Made by a program: the position numbers and the translations under genes
Notes under the pieces: generated by a model
What the model was told of the DNA's origin: nothing
Databases searched by the model: none
What the model saw: the letters and a program-made list of their open reading frames with translations, nothing else
Shown: piece by piece, positions 4,921-5,171 of the stretch
How the letters are laid out: each line of letters opens with the position of its first letter
Position numbering within the stretch: the stretch's first letter is position 1
From: Holosporales bacterium
GTDB lineage: Bacteria > Pseudomonadota > Alphaproteobacteria > BNTO01
NCBI GenBank assembly: GCA_031257795.1
Contig: JAIRNW010000040.1
Span: 1-5,171 of the forward strand
Direction: 5' to 3'
Length of the DNA: 5,171 nt

Positions 4921-5036
4921 GCATAAGATTTAAATTGAGGATTTTTCAGGAGAAACGGAGCGCAGAAGCGGAGTGTACTAAACGTACATGAGTTTCGAAC
5001 CGGATTTGACGCAGAAAAGACCAATTTAAATCATTG
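4921..5036 (-). repeat. Palindromic element A2 (core on minus strand)
   Basis: The second copy of element A, about 90% identical to A1. Its ends are cleaner: GATTTAAATTG at 4927-4937 is the exact inverse of CAATTTAAATC at 5022-5032. On the minus strand the core reads TGTAC-GTTTA-GTACA (4974-4988), then CTCCGCTTCTGCGCTCCG and TTTCTCC. It sits next to element E as A1 sits next to B. Confidence 0.9.
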
Positions 5037-5047
5037 GACCTCTTTCC

Positions 5048-5167
5048 AAACCCTTCAAAATCAGTTTTTGGGTACGTCGATCCGGTGCTCGAATGCTCAC
5101 GTACATCTAGGTACGCTCCGCTTCTGTGCTCCGTGTCTCCTTCCCAAAATTCTGATTTTGAAGGTTT
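5048..5167 (+). repeat. Palindromic element E
   Basis: A 120-base element with arms of about 25 bases: AAACCCTTCAAAATCAG (5048-5064) against CTGATTTTGAAGGTTT (5152-5167), extended inward by TTTTTGGG/CCCAAAAT. The core has TGCTCACGTAC-ATCTAG-GTACG (5094-5115), then CTCCGCTTCTGTGCTCCGTG and TCTCC. The arms share nothing obvious with those of A or B/D, while the core matches both closely. Confidence 0.9.
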
Positions 5168-5171
5168 CGAA

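Noticed and set aside
4596..4991. Plus-strand frames at 4596-4991 and 4636-4848, and minus-strand 4631-4834
   Set aside because: They are alternative frames of the coiled-coil gene and its upstream region; only the 4101-4796 frame has a coherent signal, coiled-coil and membrane layout.
206..5167. CRISPR array or composite transposon bounded by A1 and A2
   Set aside because: The repeats are few, long, palindromic and irregularly spaced, without uniform spacers, and no transposase or integrase lies between them.

Overview
The window reads as accessory chromosome of a bacterium with a Gram-negative cell wall. It has an RlpA-type lytic transglycosylase, a YkuD-type L,D-transpeptidase, a MATE exporter and the start of an Rpn-family nuclease. 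Base composition is moderate, gene density is low, and the gaps are full of palindromic repeats, one of them in frame inside a gene. Such repeats are known from host-associated Alphaproteobacteria (the Rickettsia palindromic elements), so I lean towards Rickettsiales/Holosporales. This is an inference from style only; no marker gene fixes the taxon.

Layout. All recognisable genes are on the minus strand. 1-79: the first 26 codons of an Rpn/PD-(D/E)XK nuclease that leaves the window, with a perfect TATAAT box upstream. 80-910: no gene. This gap holds two palindromic elements (A1, B), an AT-rich stretch with two perfect and three near-perfect DnaA boxes (524-737), and the remnant of another element (H). 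911-2245: a MATE-family exporter. 2246-2536: a gap made almost entirely of degenerate elements (C, I). 2537-3445: rlpA, whose signal-peptide region carries an in-frame palindromic element (D). 3442-3975: an L,D-transpeptidase overlapping rlpA by 4 bases. 3976-4100: element F. 4101-4796 (possibly to 4892): an unrecognised protein with a signal or anchor segment, coiled coil, Pro/Ala-rich repeats and a second membrane segment. 4893-5171: elements A2 and E.

The most notable content is the repeat family. The copies share a core of about 55 bases, with a small GTAC-stem hairpin followed by a motif like CGCTTCTGCGC-CGTGTCTCC. The core sits between terminal inverted repeats of at least three unrelated sequences. 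The outer base pair of the hairpin changes in a compensatory way between copies while the loop varies freely. Some copies have entered genes: D adds about 42 residues ahead of the hydrophobic segment of RlpA, and F supplies the last residues and stop codon of the upstream hypothetical gene.

The transpeptidase and RlpA both act on peptidoglycan in the periplasm and are probably co-transcribed and translationally coupled. The membrane protein upstream could belong to the same envelope programme, but only its position suggests so. The exporter looks independent.
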